The position numbers and the translations under genes were made by a program. Shown here piece after piece: positions 47,840 through 56,564 of a DNA stretch of 64,000 nucleotides. The notes under the pieces are model-generated. The model was not told the DNA's origin, did no database searches, and saw only the letters and a list, made by a program, of their open reading frames with translations. This stretch comes from Kineosporiaceae bacterium SCSIO 59966 (GTDB lineage Bacteria > Actinomycetota > Actinomycetes > Actinomycetales > SCSIO-59966), in contig CP052876.1 in the NCBI GenBank assembly GCA_020881835.1, positions 310,001 through 374,000 on the forward strand. Reading direction: 5' to 3'. Numbering within the stretch: position 1 is the stretch's first letter; every line of letters begins with the position of its first letter.

Positions 47840-49256
47840 TGATGGGCCTCTCCTCCGGTAGCCGGAACAACCTGCGGCGCTCCCGCAGGGCGAGGGCGGC
47901 GGCGAGTGTCATCGTGCCGGTCCTCCCGACGAACATCGTTGCGGTCAGCAGGTACTTCGCGCCCTCGGGCAGGTCACCGGTGATACCGGTGGACAGCCCA
48001 CAGGTCGCGAACGCCGAGATGGTCTCGAACAGCGCCCGGTCCAGGGTGTGGTTCGTCATCGCCATGAGGCCGATCGTCGACAGCAGGACGACCGTGGCGC
48101 CGACGAGCAGAACCGTGACGGCGATCCGGATGCTTCCGGCGGGCACCCGTCGGCGGAAGCCCTCGACGTCGACGTCTCCCCTGGCCTCCGCGACGACGGC
48201 GAGGACGAGCACTGCCAACGTCGTCACCCGGATACCGCCCGCGGTCGACGCGCTGCCGCCGCCGATGAACATGAGCGCGTCGGTGACCAGCCACGACTCG
48301 GGGTTCATCGCCCCGGTCTCCACCGTGGAGAAGCCCCCGGAACGTGGCATCACGGCCAGGAACAGCGTCGCGAGCAGCCGCTCCCCGACGTCCAGGCGGG
48401 CCAGGGTGGCGGTGTTGCGCCACTCCATGGCGCCCAGGACGACGAACGCGAGGACCAGCAGCACCGTCGTCGCGGTGAGGGTGATCTTGGTGTGGAGGTC
48501 CCACTCGCGCGGCCGCCAGGAGCGCAGGAGGACGAGCAGGACGGGGAACCCGAGGCTGCCGACGAACACGCCCGCGGCCATCGGGAGCACGAACCACGGG
48601 TCGCCGACGAACTCCTGGAGGCCCTCGGGGTGGGCGATGAAGCCGACGTTGTTGAAGGACGAGACCGCGTAGAACACGCCGTGCCAGCTGGCTTGGGCCA
48701 GAGGCTCGCCGAGGGCCAGGAAGCGCGAGGTGAGGACGACGAAGAGCACCGCCTCGATGCTGAGCGAGACGATGAGGATGGTGCGCAGCAGGGAGCCGAC
48801 CTCGCCGAGCCGCAACGCCTTCGTCTCGCTCGCGGCGATGAGCCGGGTCCGCAGACCGAGCCGGCGCGAGACCGCAACGCCGAGGATCGACGCCAGGGTG
48901 AGCACGCCGATGCCGCCGACCTGCATGGCGACGAGCAGCACCCCCTCGCCGAACGGCGAGAAGTACTCCGGGATGTTGACGGTCGTGAGTCCGGTGACGC
49001 ACACCGCGGACGTGGCCACGAACAGTGCGTCGGCCAGCGGGGCGGGCTGCCCGCTCTCGGTGGCGAACGGCAGGGAGAGCAGGGCGGTGAAGAAGGCGAT
49101 GACGAACACGAACACCGTGAGCGCCAGCCGGGCCGGGGAGGACCGAGCCGCGTCGTCGATGGCGTCCCGCCACCACAGCGCGCCGAAGCGGCGCCCGCTG
49201 GAGCGCCCGCTGCGGCGCACCGGACGCTGCCGCGGGTGCGTCTCGGCGGACGTCAT
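47832..49256 (-). CDS. ktrB: Potassium uptake transmembrane protein KtrB/TrkH
   Basis: 474 residues of the TrkH/KtrB superfamily with four pore-loop repeats: A-V-C-V-T-G-L-T, S-S-F-N-N-V-G-F, R-S-G-G-F-S-T-V and A-T-C-G-L-S-T-G, each placing the selectivity-filter glycine. The ATG at 49256 follows GAGGAG; an upstream in-frame start at 49319 would overlap the divergent promoter region. The N-terminus is Arg-rich. Together with KtrA it imports K+. Confidence 0.94.
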   Translation of the reverse strand: MTSAETHPRQRPVRRSGRSSGRRFGALWWRDAIDDAARSSPARLALTVFVFVIAFFTALLSLPFATESGQPAPLADALFVATSAVCVTGLTTVNIPEYFSPFGEGVLLVAMQVGGIGVLTLASILGVAVSRRLGLRTRLIAASETKALRLGEVGSLLRTILIVSLSIEAVLFVVLTSRFLALGEPLAQASWHGVFYAVSSFNNVGFIAHPEGLQEFVGDPWFVLPMAAGVFVGSLGFPVLLVLLRSWRPREWDLHTKITLTATTVLLVLAFVVLGAMEWRNTATLARLDVGERLLATLFLAVMPRSGGFSTVETGAMNPESWLVTDALMFIGGGSASTAGGIRVTTLAVLVLAVVAEARGDVDVEGFRRRVPAGSIRIAVTVLLVGATVVLLSTIGLMAMTNHTLDRALFETISAFATCGLSTGITGDLPEGAKYLLTATMFVGRTGTMTLAAALALRERRRLFRLPEERPIIG

Positions 49257-49377
49257 GGGCTGGCACTCCTCGCAGACCGGGACCGGCGGCACCCACCGGC
49301 GCGCCGACGCTACCGCCACGCGGCGTTGCGGGCAGGCAGGCGGCGCTGCGTGGCAGGCGGGGCGGTAGCGTCACGTC

Positions 49378-50562
49378 ATGGCGAGTGGCGTGCGTGTGGT
49401 CTGGGAGCCGGCGTTCGCCCGGTACGACTTCGGTCCGACGCACCCGATGGCCCCGGTGCGACTCGAGCTCACAGCACGGCTCTGTGAGGCTCTCGGTCTC
49501 TTCGACGTCCCCGGCGTGCGAGTCGCGGGGGCGGACGCCGCACCCGACGAGCTGCTCCGAACGGTGCACGAGGCGACGTACGTCGAGGCTGTGCGCGCGG
49601 TGTCCCAGGACCCCACTCTCGTGGACCTCGACCACGGCATCGGCACCGACGACGATCCGGGGTTCGCGGGGATGCACGAGGCGAGCGCCCGGGTGGTCAG
49701 CGGCACCGTCGAGTGCGTCGAGGAGGTGTGGTCCGGTGAGGTGCTCCACGCCGTGAACTTCTCCGGCGGCCTGCACCACGCGATGCCCGACCGGGCAAGC
49801 GGGTTCTGCGTCTACAACGACGTCGCCGTGGGGATCCGGCGGCTGCTGGAGGCCGGGGCCCGCAAGGTCGCCTACGTCGACGTCGACGTCCACCACGGGG
49901 ACGGCACGCAGGCGGTGTTCTGGGACGACCCCCGGGTGCTCACCGTGTCGGTGCACGAGACGGGGCGGATGCTGTTCCCCGGTACCGGCTTCCCCGACGA
50001 GATCGGAGGGTCCGGCGCCGAGGGGTCGGCGGTCAACGTCGCGCTGCCGCCCGGCACCGGGGACGGCGGGTGGTTGCGGGCCGTGCACGCCGTCGTCCAC
50101 CCGGTGGTGCGCGCCTTCGGACCCGACGTGCTCGTCACCCAGCACGGTTGTGACACGCACTTCCTCGACCCGCTGGCACACCTGGCGGTCTCCCTGGACG
50201 CCCAGCGCGTCGCGGCCGAGTCCCTCCACCGGTTGGCGCACGAGGTGTGCGACGGGCGGTGGGTGGCCACGGGTGGGGGCGGGTACGAGCTGGTGGACGT
50301 CGTCCCCCGGGCGTGGTCCCACCTCGTCGGGATCGCCGCCCACGCTCCGGTGGACCCGGCGACACCGGTGCCGCAGGAGTGGCTCGACTACGTCCGGGTG
50401 CGGCTCGAGCGGCAGGGCCCGTTGCGGATGACGGACGGTCGGGACCCGTGGTGGCGGGGCTGGGAGATCGGCTACGACCCGGAGGACGCCGTCGACCGTG
50501 CCGTGATGGCGACCCGCAAGGCGGTGTTCCCGCTGCACGGTCTCGACCCCTGGTTCGACTGA
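49378..50562 (+). CDS. AcuC-like deacetylase (class I/II histone deacetylase fold)
   Basis: Zinc-dependent deacetylase of 394 residues. Active-site pattern: N-F-S-G-G-L-H-H-A (His pair), the zinc-ligand block Y-V-D-V-D-V-H-H-G-D-G-T, V-T-Q-H-G-C-D-T-H and G-G-G-G-Y (catalytic Tyr). Relatives deacetylate acetyl-CoA synthetase. It is conserved upstream of the HTH/bS22/epimerase block in actinomycetes. The ATG at 49378 is supported by TAGCGT (49366-49371) 6 bp upstream. Confidence 0.91.
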   Translation: MASGVRVVWEPAFARYDFGPTHPMAPVRLELTARLCEALGLFDVPGVRVAGADAAPDELLRTVHEATYVEAVRAVSQDPTLVDLDHGIGTDDDPGFAGMHEASARVVSGTVECVEEVWSGEVLHAVNFSGGLHHAMPDRASGFCVYNDVAVGIRRLLEAGARKVAYVDVDVHHGDGTQAVFWDDPRVLTVSVHETGRMLFPGTGFPDEIGGSGAEGSAVNVALPPGTGDGGWLRAVHAVVHPVVRAFGPDVLVTQHGCDTHFLDPLAHLAVSLDAQRVAAESLHRLAHEVCDGRWVATGGGGYELVDVVPRAWSHLVGIAAHAPVDPATPVPQEWLDYVRVRLERQGPLRMTDGRDPWWRGWEIGYDPEDAVDRAVMATRKAVFPLHGLDPWFD

Positions 50563-50702
50563 CCCGGCCGGGGGACGGTCGTCGTCCGCTGACTTCCCAC
50601 CGGTCACAGCAGCCCCTAGGGTGTGCGCTCTGGGACACGGGTGGGCGTGCAGGCATGGTGCCGGCGCGGCCGAGGCCGTGCTGGCGAAGGACCGGGTGCG
50701 AG

Positions 50703-50903
50703 ATGGCGTCTGACCGAGACCTCAACGAGGTGCGGTTTCTCACTGTCGCCGAGGTGGCGGCGATCATGCGCGTGTCCAGGATGACCGTGTACCGGCTGGT
50801 GCACTCCGGTGAGCTGCCCGCCGTCCGGGTCGGCCGCTCGTTCCGGGTGCCCGAGCAGGCGGTGGACGACTACCTGCGGCACTCCTTCGTCGACACCGCC
50901 TGA
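50703..50903 (+). CDS. Excisionase/MerR-type helix-turn-helix protein
   Basis: 66 residues, nearly all one winged helix-turn-helix: F-L-T-V-A-E-V-A-A-I-M-R-V-S-R-M-T-V-Y-R-L, then VRVGRSFRVPEQAVDDYL. This is a highly conserved actinobacterial small regulator found beside bS22. The ATG at 50703 matches the conserved N-terminus (LNEVRFLTV); an in-frame ATG at 50655 adds a Pro/Arg-rich leader. A -10-like TAGGGT lies at 50617-50622. The stop codon is within a triplicated 20-bp unit. Confidence 0.9.
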   Translation: MASDRDLNEVRFLTVAEVAAIMRVSRMTVYRLVHSGELPAVRVGRSFRVPEQAVDDYLRHSFVDTA

Positions 50904-50945
50904 GGTTCGTCGGCACCGCCTGAGGTTCGTCGGCACCGCCTGACC
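50886..50945. repeat. Three tandem 20-bp repeats spanning a stop codon
   Basis: TTCGTCGRCACCGCCTGAGG three times in a row; the first copy contains the last codons and TGA of the HTH gene. Copies 2 and 3 lie after the stop. Confidence 0.9.
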
Positions 50946-51091
50946 GGCGTCGCCGGAGGCTGCCGTCGTCCGCGGACGGTAGGCTGCTCCTGGACCAGGC
51001 GGATGCCGGACGCTGCAGGACAGGGCGGCGCGCGCCTGCCGGAGACAAAGCCGGCACCCGGTGGGTGCCCAGACCGACTGCGAGGAACCGC

Positions 51092-51190
51092 GTGGGCTCC
51101 GTCATCAAGAAGCGCCGCAAGCGCATGGCGAAGAAGAAGCACCGCAAGCTGCTGCGCAAGACACGCCACCAGCGTCGTAACAAGAAGTAG
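51092..51190 (+). CDS. Small ribosomal subunit protein bS22 (AURKAIP1/COX24 family)
   Basis: A 32-residue, extremely basic protein: V-G-S-V-I-K-K-R-R-K-R-M-A-K-K-K at the start and R-R-N-K-K at the end. It matches the actinobacterial ribosomal protein bS22 seen in mycobacterial ribosomes. The GTG at 51092 follows GAGGAACC. A -10-like TAGGCT lies at 50980-50985, giving a leader of about 100 bases. A hairpin follows at 51219. Confidence 0.93.
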   Translation: MGSVIKKRRKRMAKKKHRKLLRKTRHQRRNKK

Positions 51191-51218
51191 CGTCGGGCCG
51201 GGTACCCGGCCGGACGTC

Positions 51219-51250
51219 GACGCCCGTCACGCCCCGTCGTGGCGGGCGTC
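51219..51250 (+). terminator. Hairpin after bS22
   Basis: A 13-bp stem, GACGCCCGTCACG / CGTGGCGGGCGTC with one G-T pair, and a 6-base loop. It ends 20 bp before the epimerase start, so it can only partly terminate if the two genes share a transcript. Confidence 0.65.
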
Positions 51251-51269
51251 GTGGCACAGGGAGGACAGC

Positions 51270-52331
51270 ATGGCGGACGTCGTCCTGGTCACCGGGGTGT
51301 CCCGGTACCTCGGCGGCCGCTTCGCCTCGATGCTCTCGCGCGACCCCGGCATCTCCCGCGTGATCGGCGTGGACGTCGTCCCGCCTCCGCACGCCATCGG
51401 GGCTGCGGAGTTCGTCCGCGCCGACATCCGGAACCCGGTGATCGCCAAGGTGATCGCCCGCGCAGAGGTCGACACCGTCGTCCACATGAACGTCATCGCC
51501 ACCCCCACCTCGGCCGGCGGGCGGGCGTCGATGAAGGAGATCAACGTCATCGGCACCATGCAGCTGCTGGCTGCCTGCCAGAAGGCGGCCAGCCTGCGAC
51601 GCCTCGTCGTGAAGTCCACTGCCGGGGTGTACGGGGCCAGCCCGCGCGACCCGGCGCTGTTCACCGAGGACATGGGCCCGAAGGTGATGCCCCGCACGGG
51701 CTGGGCCAAGGACTCGGTCGAGGTGGAGGGCTACGTGCGCGGGTTCTCCCGTCGCCGGTCCGACGTCGACGTCGCGGTCCTGCGGCTCGCCAACTTCATC
51801 GGTCCGCGCGTGCGCACGGCGCTGACCGACTACTTCGAGCTGCCGGTGGTGCCCACCGTGCTGGGATTCGACCCGCGGTTCCAGGTGGTTCACGAGGACG
51901 ACGGGCTTGAGGCGCTGCGACTGGCGACCCTCGGTGACGTCACCGGCTTCCTCAACGTGGCGGGCGACGGGTTCGTCACCGTTCACCAGGCCGTCCGGAT
52001 GGCGGGGCGTCCTGCGATTCCCGTTGCTGCCCCGCTGATGTCGGCGCTGGGCTCGGCGGTGCGCTCCGCCGGGCTGCTCGACTTCACCCCTGACCAGGTC
52101 CGGTTCCTCTCCTACGGCCGCGGTCTGGACACCACTCGGATGCGCGCCGACCTGGGGCTCGAACCGAGGTGGACGACGAAGGAGGCGGTCGAGGACTTCG
52201 TCCGGTCCCGCGACCTGAGCGGGCCGCTGTCGCCGGCCGTGGTCGAGGTGGCCGAGCGGACCGTGCTGTCCACCGTGTCCCCCGCCCTGCGCCGGGCGCA
52301 GTCGCTGGTGGAGGCGGTGCGTGGTGCCTGA
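51270..52331 (+). CDS. NAD-dependent epimerase/dehydratase family protein
   Basis: 353 residues, extended-SDR fold: V-L-V-T-G-V-S-R-Y-L-G-G-R-F (a variant of the TGxxGxxG loop), GVDVVPPPHA, and LANFIGPRV later. The usual YxxxK is not obvious; the segment near SSTAGVYGAS-like positions reads VKSTAGVYGASPRDP. Substrate unknown; the gene is conserved next to the acyltransferase in actinomycetes. The ATG at 51270 follows GGGAGG. It overlaps the acyltransferase gene by 11 bp. Confidence 0.85.
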   Translation: MADVVLVTGVSRYLGGRFASMLSRDPGISRVIGVDVVPPPHAIGAAEFVRADIRNPVIAKVIARAEVDTVVHMNVIATPTSAGGRASMKEINVIGTMQLLAACQKAASLRRLVVKSTAGVYGASPRDPALFTEDMGPKVMPRTGWAKDSVEVEGYVRGFSRRRSDVDVAVLRLANFIGPRVRTALTDYFELPVVPTVLGFDPRFQVVHEDDGLEALRLATLGDVTGFLNVAGDGFVTVHQAVRMAGRPAIPVAAPLMSALGSAVRSAGLLDFTPDQVRFLSYGRGLDTTRMRADLGLEPRWTTKEAVEDFVRSRDLSGPLSPAVVEVAERTVLSTVSPALRRAQSLVEAVRGA

Positions 52332-53412
52332 TGCGCGGGTGCTCCCGTTCGGGGCGGACGCCGTGGCCGTCGGCGCGGCGCGCGCCGGGGACGAGCGGGT
52401 CCGACGCCGACGCCGCACCACCCCGCTCATCCAGGGCCCGGCGGCCGCCGAGCACGCCTCGGCGTCCGAGCCCCCAGCGGCCGAGCACGAGGACCGCCGG
52501 ACCCGGTTGCGCCGGGAGGCCGAGGACGTCGGCCACCGGCTGGCCGAGGAGCTGCGTGAGGCGCCGACTCCGAACGAGGTCGAGGAGTACCTCGCCCGGT
52601 CCCTGGCCTTCCTGCGCCGACGGCTGACCGGCGACTACACGATCGACGACTTCGGCTTCGACGCCGAGCTGACCGACTCCGTGCTGCTGGGGCTGCTGCG
52701 GCCGCTGTACCGCCGGTGGTTCCGCGTCGAGGTCCGGGGGATCGAGAACATCCCCCGGACCGGTAGTGCGCTCGTCGTCGCGAACCACTCCGGGACCGTC
52801 GCGCTGGACTCCCTGATGACCCTCGTCGCGGTGCATGACGAGCACCCGGCGCACCGCCACCTCCGGATGCTCGGCGCCGACCTCGTGTTCGCCACCCCGT
52901 TCATCGGTGAGCTGGCCCGCAAGACCGGGTCCACGCTCGCGGCGAACGCCGACGCCGAGCGGTTGCTGTCCCGGGGCGAGCTCGTCGGCGTCTGGCCGGA
53001 GGGCTTCAAGGGTGTCGGCAAGCACTTCAGCGAGCGGTACAGGCTGCAGCGGTTCGGGCGCGGCGGGTTCGTCTCCGCCGCGCTGCGCACCGGGGCCCCG
53101 ATCGTGCCGTGCTCGATCGTGGGGGCCGAGGAGATCTACCCCATCCTCGCGACGATGCCCACGCTGGCGCGGCTGCTCGGCCTGCCGTACGTGCCGGTCA
53201 CCCCGACGTTCCCGTGGCTGGGTCCGCTCGGGCTCGTCCCGCTGCCGACGAAGTGGCTCATCGAGTTCAGCGAGCCGGTGGCGACCGACGAGTACCCCGA
53301 GGGCGCGGCGGACGACCCGATGCTCGTGTTCGACCTCGCCGACCAGGTCCGCGAGACCATCCAGCAGACCCTTTACTCCCTGCTCGTGCAGCGCCGTTCC
53401 GTCTTCTTCTAA
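52321..53412 (+). CDS. 1-acyl-glycerol-phosphate-type acyltransferase
   Basis: 363 residues. After an Arg/Ala-rich N-terminal 60 residues there is an LPLAT domain: A-N-H-S-G-T-V-A-L-D (His and Asp spaced as in the MGAT-like subgroup, H-x6-D), GVWPEGFKG (the conserved Glu-Gly block), and VPCSIVGAEE. It is probably a phospholipid or wax-ester acyltransferase. GTG 52321 or GTG 52324 can start it, both overlapping the epimerase. Its stop lies in a triplicated 21-bp unit. Confidence 0.88.
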   Translation: MVPDARVLPFGADAVAVGAARAGDERVRRRRRTTPLIQGPAAAEHASASEPPAAEHEDRRTRLRREAEDVGHRLAEELREAPTPNEVEEYLARSLAFLRRRLTGDYTIDDFGFDAELTDSVLLGLLRPLYRRWFRVEVRGIENIPRTGSALVVANHSGTVALDSLMTLVAVHDEHPAHRHLRMLGADLVFATPFIGELARKTGSTLAANADAERLLSRGELVGVWPEGFKGVGKHFSERYRLQRFGRGGFVSAALRTGAPIVPCSIVGAEEIYPILATMPTLARLLGLPYVPVTPTFPWLGPLGLVPLPTKWLIEFSEPVATDEYPEGAADDPMLVFDLADQVRETIQQTLYSLLVQRRSVFF

Positions 53413-53466
53413 CCCCTCCGTGACTTCTTCCAACCCCTCTGTGACTTCTTCTGACCCCTCCGTGAT
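53404..53466. repeat. Three tandem 21-bp repeats spanning a stop codon
   Basis: TTCTTCYRACCCCTCYGTGA units three times; the first contains the TAA of the acyltransferase gene, and the third runs into motif A at 53462. Confidence 0.88.
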
Positions 53467-53566
53467 CATGCAATCCCGCCACCCACCGGCTGCCGGCCGG
53501 GCTCGCAGAATGCTGGGTTGGTGGCGCGACACGCCGGTCACGATGTGCTGAGCACAGCATTCTGTC
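53462..53566 (-). repeat. Repeat composite A + HP
   Basis: Motif A at 53462-53483, 20-bp spacer, HP at 53504-53566. The ends are slightly diverged (CGCAGAATGCTG and CAGCATTCTGTC). Confidence 0.88.
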
Positions 53567-53577
53567 ACCGGGGGGAG

Positions 53578-53631
53578 GGTGGCGGGATTGCATGATCACC
53601 GGGGGGGAGGGTGGCGGGATTGCATGATCAC
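53578..53631 (+). repeat. Two solo motif A copies
   Basis: Complete copies at 53578-53599 and 53610-53631 separated by 10 bp, in G-rich DNA, 26 bp before the stop of the minus-strand HAD gene. Confidence 0.9.
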
Positions 53632-53656
53632 CGGGGGGAGGGGTTGGGGTGGGGGG

Positions 53657-54550
53657 TCAGGGCTTGTCGGTGAGGAGCCGGCGGGCACGCCGGCGACGGG
53701 CCAGCGCCGTCGCGGCACCTGCGACCAGGCCTCCTGCGCCGAGGGTGGGCACCCCGACCCGCGCCACCCGGCGGCCCCGCCGGTAGTCCCGGATCTCCCA
53801 GCCTCGCTGTCGGGCGACCGCCCGTAGCCGCTTGTCCGGGTTCACCGCGACCGGGCGCCCGACGACGGACAGCAGCGGCAGGTCGTTGGCCGAGTCGCTG
53901 TAGGCGGCGCAGGCGGCCAGGTCCAGCCCCTCCCGCTCAGCCAGGGCACGCACCGCCCGGGCCTTGGCCTCCCCGTGCAGCACCTCGCCGACGAGGCGGC
54001 CGGTGTAGACGCCGTCCTCCTGCTCGGCGACGGTGCCCAGCGCGCCGGTGAGGCCGAGCCGGCGCGCAATCACCTCGGCGACCTCGGCCGGGGTGGCGGT
54101 GACCAGCCAGACTCGCTGGCCGGCCGCGAGGTGGGCACGGGCCAGCTCGCGGGTCCCCGGCCAGACCTTGCGCCGGATGACCTCGTCGTAGATCTCCTCC
54201 CCGAGGGCGGTGAGCTCGGCGACCGAGCGCCCGGCGACCAGCTCGAGGGCGCGCTGCTGGGCGTCGGCGACGTGGCCGAGGTTCTCCCCTCGGACGACGA
54301 AGGACAGCTCCTGCCACGCAGAGCGAAGGATGTCGCGGAAGCGGAACATCCGGCGCCGGTACATCCCCCGGGCCAGGTAGAACAGGCTGGCGCCGCGGAC
54401 GACGGTGTTGTCGACGTCGAAGAACGCCGCCGCGACCGGGTCCGGGTCCGGGATGCGGGGCTCGGCGGTCGACGCACTGGCAGCGGACGCGCGGGCGGCC
54501 TGGGACGCCGCGTCCCGGACCCGGGTGCGCCGGGTTCGCCACAGCTCCAT
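53657..54550 (-). CDS. HAD-superfamily phosphatase (SerB/IB-type)
   Basis: 297 residues. After a basic N-terminal 35 residues, motif [10 protein letters not shown] (nucleophile Asp) is followed by cap-region sequence, the motif II-like V-T-A-T-P-A-E-V-A, and motif [20 protein letters not shown]. It resembles HAD-IB phosphatases often linked to the preceding acyltransferase, suggesting a role in lipid metabolism. The C-terminus is hydrophobic and then Arg-rich. The ATG at 54550 has TACGCT (54558-54563, minus strand) 7 bp upstream. Confidence 0.88.
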   Translation of the reverse strand: MELWRTRRTRVRDAASQAARASAASASTAEPRIPDPDPVAAAFFDVDNTVVRGASLFYLARGMYRRRMFRFRDILRSAWQELSFVVRGENLGHVADAQQRALELVAGRSVAELTALGEEIYDEVIRRKVWPGTRELARAHLAAGQRVWLVTATPAEVAEVIARRLGLTGALGTVAEQEDGVYTGRLVGEVLHGEAKARAVRALAEREGLDLAACAAYSDSANDLPLLSVVGRPVAVNPDKRLRAVARQRGWEIRDYRRGRRVARVGVPTLGAGGLVAGAATALARRRRARRLLTDKP

Positions 54551-54575
54551 CGGCCTCAGCGTAGGCGGCGGACAG

Positions 54576-55328
54576 TCAGCTCCGCACGGCTCGCAGGACA
54601 TCCGCGAAGCGCAGCGCCTGCTGGACCGGGTCGCCGGCCGGCGCGGTGCCCGGACCGGCCGCCGCGGCGGCCGCCCGGCGGCGGAGCAGCTCCTCGGGGG
54701 ACGGCGGGGGCGGCGGGGCCGGTCGGGCGCGGCCCGTCGTCCCCGACCCGGACGTCGTCCCCGACCCGGACGTCGTCCCCGACCGGGTCGAGGGCGCGGT
54801 CGCCGTCCCGGACCCCGACGAGCCGCCGGACCGGCCGGTTGCCGCGCCGTCTCCCGAGGCCGGCTTCGCCGCCGCCGTCGCGCCGGCCGGGGCCCGGAAC
54901 ACCTCGGTGACCCACAGTCGCCCCCCCGACTCGACGACGGCCACGCCGACCTCGGTGTAGTCCCTGTCCAGCACGTTGGCGCGGTGGGACGGCGAGTCCA
55001 TGAATGCCCGGTGGATGGTCGCGGCGTCCGGGCCGTACCCGACGTTCTCCCCGACGTAGCGGTACCCCGAGACCTGGGAGGCCAGGGCCGGGTTGTGGGC
55101 GAGCGTGCCACTGGCTGCCATCTGTCGGCTCCACGCCGCCGCCACCGAGGTCAGGTCGCTCCGGCTGGACAGGGCCGGCAGCCCGGCCGAGGCCCGCGCC
55201 GAGTTGATCATCGAGACGAAGGCGCCCCCGGAGGCGTGCGCGGTCGGCGCCAGCAGCAGCCCGGTGGCGCCGATGAGCGCCAGGACCAGCGCCAGCGCGA
55301 CGCCGGAGGCGGTCACTCGACGAGTCAC
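54576..55328 (-). CDS. Secreted CAP-domain (SCP/PR1) protein
   Basis: 250 residues. Signal peptide [18 protein letters not shown]... with probable cleavage near residue 32 (THAS-like A-H-A). The CAP domain occupies about residues 33-150 ([52 protein letters not shown]). A Gly/Ser/Thr linker with three 18-bp repeats (54736-54786) and a Pro-rich segment follow. GTG start with GGAGCG upstream. CAP proteins are extracellular; the bacterial function is mostly unknown. Confidence 0.88.
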   Translation of the reverse strand: MTRRVTASGVALALVLALIGATGLLLAPTAHASGGAFVSMINSARASAGLPALSSRSDLTSVAAAWSRQMAASGTLAHNPALASQVSGYRYVGENVGYGPDAATIHRAFMDSPSHRANVLDRDYTEVGVAVVESGGRLWVTEVFRAPAGATAAAKPASGDGAATGRSGGSSGSGTATAPSTRSGTTSGSGTTSGSGTTGRARPAPPPPPSPEELLRRRAAAAAAGPGTAPAGDPVQQALRFADVLRAVRS

Positions 55329-55451
55329 GGGGCGCTCCTTCAGGCTGATGGGTCACACGACATACACGTTCCGTATCGGTCTGATCACGCTGAGGCTTGA
55401 GCCGGATCGCCCGAGCTCGCCCCCGGGGCGGCGACGTGCCACCCTTGGCCG

Positions 55452-55742
55452 GTGCCTGCCGTCGTCCGAGTCGAGCTGCTGACCCGACCGGGCTGCCACC
55501 TGTGTGACGACGCCCGCGCGGTGGTCCGCCGGGTCGCAGAGCAGACCGGGGTCGGGTGGCAGGAGCGCTCCGTCGACGAGGACGCGGTCCTGCTCGCGGA
55601 GTACTCCGAGCTGGTCCCGGTGGTGCTCGTCGACGGCCGGCGGCACGCGTACTGGACCGTCGACGCGGACCGTCTGCGTGCTGCGCTGACCGGCCCACGC
55701 CGCGGGCCGACCTGGCTCCGCCGGTATCGCCGGACCCCCTGA
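55452..55742 (+). CDS. Glutaredoxin-like (DUF836) protein
   Basis: 96 residues, thioredoxin fold: V-E-L-L-T-R-P-G-C-H-L-C with a C-x2-C active-site pair at residues 15 and 18, cis-Pro region LVPVVLVDGRR. It probably acts in thiol redox exchange. Conserved just upstream of rex in actinomycetes. The GTG at 55452 follows CACCCT (55440-55445) by 6 bp with no ribosome binding site. Confidence 0.85.
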   Translation: MPAVVRVELLTRPGCHLCDDARAVVRRVAEQTGVGWQERSVDEDAVLLAEYSELVPVVLVDGRRHAYWTVDADRLRAALTGPRRGPTWLRRYRRTP

Positions 55743-55778
55743 CGCCGCCTGCCGGGGCCCCGCTATGCTCCGGCGACT

Positions 55779-55807
55779 TTGTGCGTGCGTTCACAAACGC
55801 CTACGCT
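55779..55807 (+). promoter_or_regulatory. rex promoter with Rex operator
   Basis: Operator TTGTGCGTGCGTTCACAA (55779-55796), a match to the Rex operator TTGTGxxxxxxxTCACAA. It overlaps a promoter with -35 TTGTGC (55779-55784), 17-bp spacer and -10 TACGCT (55802-55807). A second -10-like TATGCT is at 55764-55769. Rex bound here at low NADH/NAD ratio would block the -35; NADH would release it. Autoregulation of a rex-hem operon is established in Streptomyces. Confidence 0.8.
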
Positions 55808-55859
55808 GGGACGTCTCCAGTCTTCGTTGCCTCCCTGCTGCTAGGAGCCGGCGCACGCC

Positions 55860-56564
55860 GTGACCGTCGTCCCCACCACCACTCGCCGCCGTCCGCCGAC
55901 CGCCTCCCGCGGCGTGCCCGACGCGACGGTTGCGAGGCTGCCGGTGTACCTGCGGGCACTGACCACGCTCGCTGCCAAGGGTGTGGCGACGGTGTCCTCC
56001 CAGGCGCTCGCCGAGGCAGCCGGGGTCGGCCCGGCCAAGCTCCGCAAGGACCTGTCGTACCTGGGGTCCTACGGCACCCGCGGGGTCGGCTACGAGGTGG
56101 ACCACCTCATGTTCCAGATCTCCCGGGAGCTGGGCCTGACCCAGGACTGGCGGGTCGTGATCGCCGGGATCGGCAACCTCGGGCACGCGCTGGCCAACTA
56201 CGGCGGCTTCCTGTCCCGTGGCTTCACCGTGGCGGCGCTGCTCGACGCCGACCCGGACGTCGTCGGTGAGCACGTCGCGGGGCTCAAGGTCAGCCACGTC
56301 GACGACCTCGAGGACGTCGTCCGCTCGACCGGGGCACGGATCGGCGTGCTGGCCACCCCGGCCGGCGCCGCCCAGCCGCTGTGCGACCGGATGGTCGCGG
56401 CCGGTATCACCGCCATCCTCAACTTCGCCCCGGTCGTGCTGCAGGTCCCGGCGGGCGTCGAGGTGCGCAAGGTGGACCTGTCCACCGAGCTGCAGATCCT
56501 CGCCTTCCACGAGCAGCGCAAGGCTGCCGCGGACGCCGTCCGCGGGATGGCGGTGGCGCCGTGA
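55860..56564 (+). CDS. rex: Redox-sensing transcriptional repressor Rex
   Basis: Senses the NADH/NAD+ ratio. 234 residues: an N-terminal winged helix (VSSQALAEAAGVGPAKLRKDLSYLG), then a Rossmann NAD(H) domain I-A-G-I-G-N-L-G-H-A and a C-terminal domain-swapped helix (LSTELQILAFHEQRK). The GTG at 55860 is the first start after the promoter. Its stop overlaps hemA by 4 bp, so Rex controls its own level and the heme genes. Confidence 0.96.
   Translation: MTVVPTTTRRRPPTASRGVPDATVARLPVYLRALTTLAAKGVATVSSQALAEAAGVGPAKLRKDLSYLGSYGTRGVGYEVDHLMFQISRELGLTQDWRVVIAGIGNLGHALANYGGFLSRGFTVAALLDADPDVVGEHVAGLKVSHVDDLEDVVRSTGARIGVLATPAGAAQPLCDRMVAAGITAILNFAPVVLQVPAGVEVRKVDLSTELQILAFHEQRKAAADAVRGMAVAP

Noticed and set aside
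47974-50607. 877-codon minus-strand frame covering acuC and part of ktrB
   Set aside because: It overlaps two well-supported genes in other frames and has the composition of a GC-bias shadow.
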